A stretch of DNA of 5,165 nucleotides from Flavicella sp042091695 (GCA_042091695.1 JBELHA010000088.1:1-5165), one strand, 5' to 3'. Counted from the stretch's first letter, positions 1 to 5,165 are shown. Program-made: numbers and translations. The notes: generated from the letters alone by a model not told the origin.

Positions 1-2
1 AA

Positions 3-39
3 CAATTCGCAATCTACCTTAAAAAGGCTGTGCGAATTG
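3..39. terminator. Hairpin downstream of the lipoprotein gene, probable terminator
   Basis: A perfect 9-bp inverted repeat, CAATTCGCA (3-11) and TGCGAATTG (31-39), encloses a 19-nt loop with a possible inner CCTT/AAGG pairing (17-20 with 24-27). It lies about 30 bp past the stop of the minus-strand lipoprotein gene. On the plus strand it is followed by CTGTTTTAATT, so it could also end an unseen plus-strand gene to the left. The minus-strand exit is cut by the window edge, so its T-tract cannot be judged. The role is inferred from position and symmetry. Confidence 0.5.
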
Positions 40-70
40 CTGTTTTAATTATAAAAATTTTGGCTGCTCT

Positions 71-505
71 CTAATAGAATAAATAAGCTATTCTTTCTTG
101 AGTATCTGCCAATCCAATGATGTTATTGATATAGTTTTGTTTGTATACCAATGCTCCTTTTTTGAGGTATCCTTCTCCTTTCGGCATACAGGTAGACCAA
201 GAACCTGAGTTTCTACAATCGTTGAGATCTGTAACTTTTACAATTGTATGGTTTGCAGTAGTGATGACACAATGCTTGTATTCTTTGGCAACTGTCAGCA
301 TTTCCTTTATGTTTTTTCTGTTAAATTCAATCGTTTTGTCGGCTTCTGTTGAGGCAGCTTCTTTGAATGTAATAATAGGGTTGGCGAATGTAGTTTTTTC
401 TAGTGTTTTCACATCTTCTAAAAAATGGGATACAATAGTGTCTTCTGGTTTTGAAGAGCAGCCAATAAGTAATAACAGTCCTATTACAAATGTAATTTTT
501 TTCAT
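71..505 (-). CDS. Small lipoprotein of unknown function
   Basis: This 144-aa protein begins with a lipoprotein signal peptide: MKK, a hydrophobic core (residues 5-14), then the lipobox L-I-G-C with the lipidated Cys at residue 16, followed by SSKPED. It should be exported and lipid-anchored in the envelope. The mature part is mostly polar. It has three further cysteines (79, 97, 106); C97 and C106 sit in a short Gly/Ser-rich segment (DCRNSGSWSTCMPKGEGY) and could form a disulfide in the periplasm. The C-terminal segment (GALVYKQNYINNIIGLADTQ) looks like a conserved patch. I do not recognise a named family or catalytic motif and assign no function. The ATG is chosen because the signal peptide begins there. 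The leader is A-rich with no Shine-Dalgarno sequence, as is common in Bacteroidota. A 204-bp gap from the next upstream gene argues for independent transcription. Confidence 0.85.
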   Translation of the reverse strand: MKKITFVIGLLLLIGCSSKPEDTIVSHFLEDVKTLEKTTFANPIITFKEAASTEADKTIEFNRKNIKEMLTVAKEYKHCVITTANHTIVKVTDLNDCRNSGSWSTCMPKGEGYLKKGALVYKQNYINNIIGLADTQERIAYLFY

Positions 506-709
506 GTCAATTTGAGTTTTAGTGGTTGATTTGGATTTAAAAAGGGCAGATAGTATCGTTCTTATAACGCTATATGCGATAGGCTACTATCTTCACAATT
601 AACTATCATAAAAATATACTTTTTGCTGACACTATAAAATGAAAGACTCGAATATTTCCACTTTTTTTATAGGATACATAATTTAGTCAAAAAGGGAAGT
701 AGCTTGATA
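506..709. other. Intergenic region between two minus-strand genes
   Basis: This 204-bp, AT-rich stretch has no credible ORF. It contains one imperfect long hairpin (548-592, listed separately) that could terminate the upstream esterase transcript. It should also hold the promoter of the lipoprotein gene. I looked for the Bacteroidota -7 element TAnnTTTG on the minus strand and found no exact match. The nearest is TATATTTT (minus strand, around 610-620), without a clear TTG -33 partner. Confidence 0.5.
548..592 (-). terminator. Imperfect hairpin, possible terminator of the esterase gene
   Basis: AGATAGTA (548-555) is the exact reverse complement of TACTATCT (585-592). Inside are further pairings ATCG/CGAT (555-558 with 577-580; base 555 can pair in only one of the two helices) and CGC/GCG (568-570 with 576-578), so the element can fold as an interrupted stem. 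Read on the minus strand, the stem is followed by GCCC and then five T residues. That fits a weak factor-independent terminator about 118 bp past the esterase stop codon. It could instead be a structured leader element of the lipoprotein gene. Confidence 0.35.
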
Positions 710-1579
710 TTAGTATTCGATGCTACCGTCTAAGTCGAATTGTTTTAAAAAACTCCAAACCTCTGAGCTTGCACTGATGTCCATGTTCCCCCTGTGTCCA
801 GGCCATTCGTGACCACCTCCATTTATTTTTAAATGCTGTACTTCAACACCATTTGTGCCGTTTGTATAGCGATATTGAACTACGTTACTCCCGTCTTCAG
901 TATCTGTATTTGGAAGATTATTTTCGATAGGGTTCGTATCTGTTTTGTTGTGGTCAATCCAATAACTCAAAACACTCGAAACCGTTTCATAGGAAACGAT
1001 TTTATCTTCTGTTCCGTGAATTTGAAGAATACTGACCGGCCTAGTCGGACTACATTGATTAATTCCCAAACCATACATTGATCCTGTCACCGAGGCAATG
1101 GCAGCTATTTGATCTGACATCCTACAGGCTAAATTAAAACTGAAAAAACCACCTCTTGACATGCCTGTACAATAGATACGTTTACTGTCTATGTTGTATT
1201 TGGATTGCAGCTCCTGTAATAGCAATTCTACAAAGTTAATGTCAATATTGTCCTGGTTGTTTATGATCCAATTATTGTCGATTCCATTGGGATGTACTAC
1301 GATAAAATGTTCAAGCTCTGCCAAGAGACTGAATTGGGTATACTCGTAGTTGTATTCCATGGTACTAGAGGTTCCGTGAAAGGACAGTAGGAGCGGAAGT
1401 GGAGTATCTACAGAGTAATGCTCAGGTACGTAAATGATATAGTCCCTTGTATTACCGTTGACAATGATTTCATTTGTGGTTTTTCCTTTTTGAACTGGTG
1501 GAATTGAGATGTTTGTGTCTGAATTGTCACATCCTGATAACAGCGCAAATACAAGATAAAGAAGTACATTTTTTTTCAT
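710..1579 (-). CDS. Lipid-anchored PHB-depolymerase / feruloyl-esterase-like serine hydrolase
   Basis: This 289-aa protein has a lipoprotein signal peptide (hydrophobic residues 5-14, lipobox L-S-G-C, Cys17), so it is exported and membrane-anchored. The rest is a single alpha/beta-hydrolase of the Esterase_phd / LpqC type (CE1-like). Visible marks are an opening strand RDYIIYVPEHY (45-55), the oxyanion segment LSFHGT (65-70), IVVHPNG (93-99), and the nucleophile elbow G-M-S-R-G-G with Ser141. The acid is probably Asp192 in IHGTEDKIVSY, and the His is His257 in NGGGHEWPG. The complete Ser-Asp-His set and full length indicate an active enzyme. Relatives hydrolyse polyhydroxybutyrate, feruloyl or acetyl esters on polysaccharides; the substrate here is not determinable. 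Cys137, Cys152 and Cys176 could form a disulfide. A Thr/Asn-rich insert (210-230) separates the acid from the His region. The gene stands alone, 204 bp from the lipoprotein gene and 165 bp from the PaiB-like gene. Confidence 0.9.
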   Translation of the reverse strand: MKKNVLLYLVFALLSGCDNSDTNISIPPVQKGKTTNEIIVNGNTRDYIIYVPEHYSVDTPLPLLLSFHGTSSTMEYNYEYTQFSLLAELEHFIVVHPNGIDNNWIINNQDNIDINFVELLLQELQSKYNIDSKRIYCTGMSRGGFFSFNLACRMSDQIAAIASVTGSMYGLGINQCSPTRPVSILQIHGTEDKIVSYETVSSVLSYWIDHNKTDTNPIENNLPNTDTEDGSNVVQYRYTNGTNGVEVQHLKINGGGHEWPGHRGNMDISASSEVWSFLKQFDLDGSIEY

Positions 1580-1744
1580 GCTTACTAAGACTTTTTTTTA
1601 AAAGAGATGGTTTAACAATCCTCATTAAATTAGTGAAATTTAACTAATGAAACTTTTAAAAATTGCATATTTGTGAGCAAACCAAAAGTTTGGCTATTAT
1701 CTGTAGCATGGAATTGTAAAGGAGACAATTGTGTAAAACTACTC
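1580..1744. other. Intergenic region between the PaiB-like and esterase genes
   Basis: This 165-bp AT-rich spacer lies between two minus-strand genes. It holds three short dyads: ATTAGT/ACTAAT (1629-1648), CCAAA/TTTGG (1682-1693) and AATTGT/ACAATT (1712-1730). The 1712-1730 repeat lies 15 bp past the PaiB-like stop codon, but it is AT-rich and lacks a T-run on the minus strand, so it is a poor terminator. No exact TAnnTTTG promoter element was found on the minus strand. Confidence 0.45.
1629..1648. promoter_or_regulatory. Candidate operator dyad upstream of the lipoprotein esterase
   Basis: ATTAGT (1629-1634) and ACTAAT (1643-1648) form a perfect 6-bp inverted repeat with an 8-bp spacer. It lies 50-69 bp upstream of the start codon of the minus-strand esterase gene, a reasonable place for a regulator site or promoter-proximal operator. 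In such AT-rich sequence a dyad of this size can arise by chance, so the regulatory role is only inferred. Confidence 0.25.
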
Positions 1745-2362
1745 TTACAAATGGTATTTCTTCATTCTTTCCGCCATAGTATTGTCTGAAGAAGACTCAG
1801 ATTTCTCTAAGGTTTCAATGATGTTTTTTAAGTTTTTTTTATCCCTGTTTTGAGAAAGCTTTTGCTTTATTTTTATCTCCGTAGGGATAATTTTCATACC
1901 GATGGCACCTCTCATTTCATCTCGAATAGAAGCTTCTCCAATGGTATCAGCAAATACAGGACATTTTTGCTTGGATTCAAACTTATGTGTCATTTTTACC
2001 AAGTGTTGGTACAATTCCTCGTCATTCATAATCTCAACCTTACCATATATTTGAACCGCCTCGTAATTCCAAGTAGATACATTTATATGATCGTACCAAG
2101 AAGAAGAAATATAAGAGGAAGCACCCGTAAAATCACACAAAACTTCCTGATCTGATTGAACGATGCATTTGGCAACTGGGTTGGCCCTGTGCAAATGGGT
2201 CTCAATATAAAAGTTGTCAGGTGTATCCTCATTGACAAGCATCATGGATTTGGTAGTCAAAATTTTGTCTTGGTGTACGATCAAGCTCGCAAAAGCATTG
2301 TCAGCAATGATTTCTTTGAGAATCTCGAAATCTTTGGTTTTATAAACCTTTGGTAGGTACAT
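1745..2362 (-). CDS. PaiB-like FMN-binding split-barrel protein (putative negative regulator)
   Basis: This 205-aa protein matches the PaiB family (FMN-binding negative transcriptional regulator) along its whole length; Bacillus PaiB is of similar size. Recognisable blocks are the start MYLPKVYK, the strand NAFASLIVHQD (22-32), HLHRANP (56-62), the segment G-A-S-S-Y-I-S-S-S-W-Y (80-90), VSTWNYEAVQIYG (95-107), and KLSQNRD near residues 168-174. The fold is a flavin-binding split beta-barrel related to pyridoxamine-phosphate oxidase-like proteins. In Bacillus subtilis, paiAB affects sporulation and degradative-enzyme synthesis, but for most family members DNA binding is not shown. The protein may instead be a flavin-dependent enzyme or flavin/heme-binding stress protein. 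The last ~20 residues are a charged Ser/Glu/Lys tail. There is no signal peptide, so it is cytoplasmic. It is transcribed divergently from the DUF6326-esterase pair, so a local regulatory role is possible but unproven. Confidence 0.88.
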   Translation of the reverse strand: MYLPKVYKTKDFEILKEIIADNAFASLIVHQDKILTTKSMMLVNEDTPDNFYIETHLHRANPVAKCIVQSDQEVLCDFTGASSYISSSWYDHINVSTWNYEAVQIYGKVEIMNDEELYQHLVKMTHKFESKQKCPVFADTIGEASIRDEMRGAIGMKIIPTEIKIKQKLSQNRDKKNLKNIIETLEKSESSSDNTMAERMKKYHL

Positions 2363-2366
2363 AGTT

Positions 2367-2408
2367 AATAGGTTTGATTCAATAGGTGTTTTTTTGAAGG
2401 AAATAGGC
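2367..2408. repeat. Short direct repeats in the leader of the PaiB-like gene
   Basis: AATAGGT occurs at 2367-2373 and exactly again at 2381-2387, 14 bp apart. A related AATAGGC lies at 2402-2408, a further 21 bp away. All sit immediately upstream of the minus-strand PaiB-like start codon (CCTATT on the coding strand). They could be iterated protein-binding sites or chance. Only the pattern itself is certain. Confidence 0.4.
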
Positions 2409-2470
2409 TGCTTAAACCTTCACTGAATTTGATTTGTAAATTTATGCAAATTAATTCTAGTAGTTTGATG

Positions 2471-2488
2471 ATTATAGAGGTCTATGAT
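2471..2488. promoter_or_regulatory. Imperfect dyad in the divergent region
   Basis: ATAGA (2474-2478) and TCTAT (2481-2485) are inverted around a central GG. The symmetry extends outward with one mismatch to AT/AT at 2471-2472 and 2487-2488. It is a candidate binding site for a dimeric regulator on position alone; function is inferred and weakly supported. Confidence 0.2.
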
Positions 2489-2511
2489 TGTTTTTATTAT
2501 AATTATTTAAA

Positions 2512-2528
2512 AAAACACTGAGTGTTTT
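2512..2528. promoter_or_regulatory. Perfect 17-bp palindrome, candidate operator
   Basis: AAAACACT (2512-2519) and AGTGTTTT (2521-2528) are perfect inverted repeats around a single G. A further AAAACAC half-site follows at 2530-2540. The element lies roughly midway between the two divergent start codons, suiting an operator acting on either gene. As RNA it could form a short hairpin with flanking A and T tracts, so a weak bidirectional terminator is an alternative reading, although no gene nearby needs one. Confidence 0.35.
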
Positions 2529-2560
2529 GAAAAACACAACTTTCTTAACCATAGTCAATG

Positions 2561-2580
2561 CAGGTGAAAAATTTCAGCTG
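2561..2580. promoter_or_regulatory. 20-bp near-palindrome upstream of the DUF6326 gene
   Basis: CAGGTGAAAAATTTCAGCTG is symmetric at 8 of 10 base pairs: CAG/CTG outer arms and TGAAA/TTTCA inner arms, with mismatches only at pair 4 and the centre. It is 57-76 bp upstream of the chosen ATG. Size and symmetry resemble a site for a dimeric helix-turn-helix regulator, but I cannot name the regulator, and the site does not match the FNR consensus TTGATnnnnATCAA. Confidence 0.35.
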
Positions 2581-2636
2581 CAGATTTGCCAAAGAATACA
2601 AAACACAAACCTTTAACAATTAAAAAAAACAATACT

Positions 2637-3047
2637 ATGTTGTCAAACAGACGTTTAAAATATGCGAGTTTATGGATATTCACTTCGCTCAATTACCTCT
2701 ATGCCGATATTATGAGCTTGATGGATGAAAACCTTTTGACGCAATACCAAACTGGATTCGTAAATGGTATGGCTATAACACCCACCTTCTTGGCAATTGC
2801 AGGTGCATACATGCAAATACCTTTGATCAATGTATTTATTCCTATTGTAATCAAAAGTGAAAAGTCCCTGCGTTGGATTCAAATTATATGTGGAACGATT
2901 GCTACATTTGCACAAGGAGCAACTTTGTTTGTTGGCAAACCAAGTATGTATTATCTATTGTTTTCTTTCATAGAAATAGGGGTGACTTCCTATATTGTGA
3001 TAGATGCTTTGCAATGGAAAATCAACAAAAATAACAGCATCGTTTGA
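2637..3047 (+). CDS. DUF6326-family four-helix membrane protein
   Basis: From ATG 2637 the product is 136 aa. A TTG at 2586 would add 17 polar residues (PKNTKHKPLTIKKNN and flanks) encoded by A-rich leader DNA. The ATG is preferred because family members begin shortly before the motif R-L-K..SLWIF. Four hydrophobic segments are visible: about 10-27 (SLWIFTSLNYLYADIMSL), 45-72 (broken by the Gln-Ile-Pro at 60-62), 79-99, and 103-124. The pattern LWIF..LNYLYADI.SLMD, an 'IP' helix, RW at the start of helix 3, and F.IE in helix 4 matches what I recall of DUF6326 proteins. This assignment is by recognition, not search. The function of the family is unknown. The gene lies 55 bp ahead of the enterochelin-esterase-like gene on the same strand with no terminator between, so the two are probably co-transcribed. 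Confidence 0.85.
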   Translation: MLSNRRLKYASLWIFTSLNYLYADIMSLMDENLLTQYQTGFVNGMAITPTFLAIAGAYMQIPLINVFIPIVIKSEKSLRWIQIICGTIATFAQGATLFVGKPSMYYLLFSFIEIGVTSYIVIDALQWKINKNNSIV

Positions 3048-3102
3048 TTCCTTAAAAAAACATTAATAGATGAATTTCAATCTACAAAACTAAAATTACT
3101 AT

Positions 3103-4695
3103 ATGTATAATGCCCTATTTTTAAAATCATTGTTGTTTGTTTTATTGACTTTAAATGTCAGTTTTTCAAATGCTAACCCTAAAAAAAACAAAGAAATCAC
3201 ACTAAAAAATGGATCCATTATAACGCAATCTATTGCACCGGGAGAAACACATAGCTACAATATATATTTGCAGAATGGTGAGGCATTGATTGCAGAGGTG
3301 GTTCAAGAGAGTGCCGATGTAGTGATTGAAATTCAAGATGATAGTGGTGTACAAGTGTCCAAGATTGACGGGTGGGGAAAAATTGAAAACATTGACCTTA
3401 TTGCAGAGCACAATGGGAATTTCAAACTATTGGTCACTCTTTTTGAGGAAGAGACAAATTCGGGTGATTACAAATTGCAAGTTAAAAACATCTTGAGTTT
3501 GTCTGAAAATGCAAAGCGTATTGCGAAGCGTGAAATTCAATCCAAACAATTGTATGATTTGTGGGAAGCTTCTTTGCAAGATAAAAACGCTGTCGATGCC
3601 TTTCTTTCAAAAAATACAGAAAGACATCTTATAGAAGAGATCGAAGGAGCAGAAAAAGAAATGCTGGTAACTTATTTCTACACGTTAGAAACCGACACTG
3701 ATTATGTCATGCAAAGTGGAGGACCTGATTTTTTAGGCTTGCGATTCCACCAATTGGGGACTACCAAACTTCATTTTGCTTCGCACAGAGTAGCCAAAGA
3801 TGCACGTTTCAACTATGGTTTCAACCATTTTAAATTTCACAAGGCAGGTACCAATGCTGAGGTTCAATACAGGCAAATTGATCATGTGTACGATGGAACC
3901 GTTGTTATGCCTTTGGCGCCTAAGCAGTCTTACATCACAAAAAGAGAAGCTGCTCTCCAAGGAGAGCTTAAAGTAACTTCACTTCAAAGTACTTATTTAG
4001 ATGAAGAGCGAAAAATCACAGTGTATACTCCTGCGGACTATGATGCGCATCAAAAACACAATTTATTAGTGATCTTTGACGGGGAAGCATACGGGGCCAG
4101 ACCAAATCGAGAAGCTCCAGTACCAACTCCAACGATATTGGATAATTTAAATGTAGAAAATAAATTAAAGCCCACGGTTGCTATCTTGGTTTGGCAGATG
4201 GGAAAGAGGAACAAAGATTTGATCAGTGCTACTTTTTCTAATTTTATTGCAAAAGAGTTACTGCCCTGGGCTCGTAAAAATTATAGTATTTCAGAAGCTT
4301 CAGAAGATGTGGTACTCGCTGGTTCGAGTAGAGGAGGGTTTGCAGCAAGCTATATCGCTTTGAATCATTCCAATGTGATTGGAAATGTGCTTTCGCAATC
4401 GGGCTCTTATTGGATCAAAGGATCGTCCGATGAAAACCATTGGATGTATCCAACGGGTCCTGGAAAATTGATTGAAAAGTACAAGCAAAGTCCACTATTG
4501 CCAATTAAATTCTATATGGATATCGGTCGCTACGATGCAGGAGCGAGTATGCTCGGTATGAACAGAGAGTTTCATTCCATCCTTGAACTGAAAGGATATC
4601 AAGTAGAGTATCGCGAGTTCAATGGTGGACATAGTTATGTCAACTGGCGTGGAACGCTTTCTGATGGATTGTTATCCTTATTGGGAAAAAAGTAA
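3103..4695 (+). CDS. Secreted enterochelin-esterase-like (Fes/IroE-type) hydrolase with N-terminal PPC-like domain
   Basis: This 530-aa protein starts with a Sec signal peptide (residues 1-24, ending S-N-A). It has no lipobox and no obvious C-terminal sorting domain, so it is periplasmic or secreted. Residues about 31-128 look like a beta-rich PPC-type domain (GETHSYNIYLQNGEALIAEV, then NGNFKLLVTL and SGDYKLQV). Residues about 150-245 resemble the enterochelin-esterase N-terminal domain (VTYFYTLET..., then TTKLHFASHRVAKDARFNYGF). Residues about 290-528 form the alpha/beta-hydrolase: ITVYTPADYD, LLVIFDGEAYG, FIAKELLPWARKNY, the elbow G-S-S-R-G-G with Ser409, then NVLSQSGSYW as in Fes. The acid is probably Asp473 or Asp478 in MDIGRYD, and His510 lies in NGGHSYVNWRGTLSDGL. 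The triad is intact. Fes and IroE hydrolyse cyclic siderophore esters, but no siderophore or TonB gene is in view and Bacteroidota relatives may act on other esters, so the substrate is unknown. The ATG is 55 bp past the DUF6326 stop, with an A-rich leader. Confidence 0.9.
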   Translation: MYNALFLKSLLFVLLTLNVSFSNANPKKNKEITLKNGSIITQSIAPGETHSYNIYLQNGEALIAEVVQESADVVIEIQDDSGVQVSKIDGWGKIENIDLIAEHNGNFKLLVTLFEEETNSGDYKLQVKNILSLSENAKRIAKREIQSKQLYDLWEASLQDKNAVDAFLSKNTERHLIEEIEGAEKEMLVTYFYTLETDTDYVMQSGGPDFLGLRFHQLGTTKLHFASHRVAKDARFNYGFNHFKFHKAGTNAEVQYRQIDHVYDGTVVMPLAPKQSYITKREAALQGELKVTSLQSTYLDEERKITVYTPADYDAHQKHNLLVIFDGEAYGARPNREAPVPTPTILDNLNVENKLKPTVAILVWQMGKRNKDLISATFSNFIAKELLPWARKNYSISEASEDVVLAGSSRGGFAASYIALNHSNVIGNVLSQSGSYWIKGSSDENHWMYPTGPGKLIEKYKQSPLLPIKFYMDIGRYDAGASMLGMNREFHSILELKGYQVEYREFNGGHSYVNWRGTLSDGLLSLLGKK

Positions 4696-4721
4696 ACAAA
4701 GCTATTTGAATGTAGTGTCCA

Positions 4722-4755
4722 AAAAAACAGTTTGTGTCAGCACAAACTGTTTTTT
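4722..4755. terminator. Strong bidirectional factor-independent terminator
   Basis: A perfect 15-bp inverted repeat has its left arm at 4722-4736 (six A, CAG, TTTGTG) and its right arm at 4741-4755 (CACAAACTG, six T), around a TCAG tetraloop. The paired core ACAGTTTGTG/CACAAACTGT is flanked by an A-tract on one side and a T-tract on the other, so it should terminate in both directions. It lies 27 bp past the esterase stop and 66 bp past the stop of the convergent Crp/Fnr gene, so it probably serves both. Confidence 0.9.
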
Positions 4756-4820
4756 GTGCTGTTTTACATGTACAAAATTATTTTTCGATTTGAGTCATAC
4801 ACTAAGGTCAGGCTATGGCA

Positions 4821-5165
4821 TCAGCCTTTACGTTGCTTTTCAATGATGCGTTTTCGAATGCGACTCAAAGATTCGGGTTTTACACCTAGATAGCTAGAAA
4901 GTTGAAATTGTGGCACTCTCTCTATCAAATCAGGTCTTGTTTTTTGTAAATTAAGGTAACGTTCCTAAGGAGTGCTTGATTGATATGCTATAAATTGTTG
5001 TTGCTGTTTCAGAATTTCTTCTTGTAAAATTAGTTGAGCGAGTTCCTGAAATTTAGCATTGTTTTTAAGCATCTCGTTTCCAGTATTGTCGTTGGCTACA
5101 ACCAAAACACAGCTCTCAACACAGTCTAAAAAATAGCTAGCTGTCATTTGATTTTCGGAACCGAT
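4821..5165 (-). pseudogene. Crp/Fnr-family transcriptional regulator, 5'-partial, interrupted by an in-frame amber stop
   Basis: The minus-strand frame is open from the window edge (IGSENQMTASYFLDCVESCVLVV...), so the start and most of the cyclic-nucleotide-binding-like domain lie outside. The visible N-terminal part is the end of the sensor barrel and the dimer helix (KFQELAQLILQEEILKQQQQ). At 4965-4967 the frame meets TAG directly after YQSSTP. Without any shift it then continues for 47 codons to a TGA at 4821-4823: ERYLNLQKTRPDLIERVPQF followed by QLSSYLGVKPESLSRIRKRI. That is the characteristic winged-helix DNA-binding end of Bacteroidota Crp-like regulators. Homologs usually have Glu-Glu-Arg-Tyr here, so the stop is probably a single-base change from GAG. 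As it stands, the product would lack its DNA-binding domain. A sequence error or stop readthrough is the alternative. The ATG at 5145-5147 is internal, not the real start. Confidence 0.85.

Larger units (their letters stand above)
2363..2636. other. Divergent intergenic (promoter) region
   Basis: This 274-bp non-coding region separates the PaiB-like gene (minus) from the DUF6326 gene (plus) and must hold promoters for both. It carries AATAGG direct repeats near the PaiB-like start (2367-2408) and three dyads centred near 2480, 2520 and 2570. No exact TAnnTTTG element is present on either strand. A TATAAT string occurs at 2498-2503 but has no convincing -35 or -33 partner. Promoters are therefore not assigned. 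Confidence 0.55.

Noticed and set aside
141..515. Plus-strand open frame of 124 codons
   Set aside because: It is antisense to the lipoprotein gene, which has a clear signal peptide and lipobox. The plus-strand translation shows no family features.
1850..2356. Two plus-strand open frames (1850-2155 and 2156-2356)
   Set aside because: Both are antisense shadows of the well-matched PaiB-like gene and show no recognisable domain.
2498..2503. TATAAT string as a promoter -10
   Set aside because: It lies in a very AT-rich tract without a -35 partner, and Bacteroidota promoters generally use TAnnTTTG with a TTG at -33.
2586..2636. TTG start giving a 17-residue N-terminal extension of the DUF6326 protein
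   Set aside because: The extension is Lys/Asn/Thr-rich translation of A-rich leader DNA. Family proteins, as I recall them, begin close to the ATG at 2637.
2670..2915. Minus-strand cysteine-rich frame of 81 codons
   Set aside because: It is antisense to the DUF6326 gene, and its cysteines come from the complement of hydrophobic and Ala/Thr codons rather than from a zinc-binding pattern.
4810..4827. Small hairpin AGGCT/AGCCT at the 3' end of the Crp/Fnr gene
   Set aside because: The stem is only 5 bp with an 8-nt loop and no T-run on the minus strand. The nearby 4722-4755 hairpin explains termination better.
4622..4846. Plus-strand frame of 74 codons running over the esterase end and the terminator
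   Set aside because: It overlaps the conserved esterase C-terminus in another frame and reads straight through the terminator hairpin. There is no plausible protein pattern.
4824..4964. HTH segment after the amber stop as an independent small gene
   Set aside because: It has no ATG or GTG start in frame. Its sequence is the direct continuation of the upstream regulator, so it is treated as part of the interrupted gene.

Overview
This 5,165-bp AT-rich window looks like chromosomal DNA from a Bacteroidota species, probably a flavobacterium. The signs are 'MKK...C' lipoprotein leaders, A-rich leaders without clear Shine-Dalgarno sequences, a DUF6326-type membrane protein, and a Crp/Fnr regulator whose C-terminus (ERYLNL..RPDLIERVPQF..SSYLGVKPESLSRIRKRI) is typical of that phylum. 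This placement is by recognition, not by database search. I see no tRNA, rRNA, insertion sequence, CRISPR array or phage gene.

Layout: the left half is on the minus strand. It holds a small cysteine-containing lipoprotein of unknown function (71-505), a lipid-anchored PHB-depolymerase/feruloyl-esterase-like serine hydrolase (710-1579), and a PaiB-like FMN-binding split-barrel protein (1745-2362). A 274-bp divergent intergenic region (2363-2636) with several dyads and a short direct repeat separates these from a plus-strand pair. That pair is a four-helix DUF6326 membrane protein (2637-3047) and, 55 bp later, a 530-aa secreted enterochelin-esterase-like hydrolase (3103-4695). A strong, symmetric hairpin terminator (4722-4755) closes the pair and also faces the convergent gene at the right edge.

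The right edge (4821 to beyond 5165, minus strand) is the 3' part of a Crp/Fnr-family regulator. It is interrupted by an in-frame amber codon just before the DNA-binding domain. The reading frame after the stop is intact and still encodes a well-conserved helix-turn-helix, so this is either a very recent pseudogene, a sequence error, or less likely a recoded gene. This is the most unusual point in the window.

Functionally, two serine hydrolases from different alpha/beta-hydrolase subfamilies act outside the cytoplasm: one is lipid-anchored, the other is exported with an N-terminal PPC-like beta domain. They suggest an envelope or extracellular ester-cleaving role, but the substrates cannot be read from sequence. 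No clearly novel multi-gene system is evident. The remaining points of interest are the interrupted regulator, the domain composition of the large esterase, and the candidate operator dyads in the intergenic regions.
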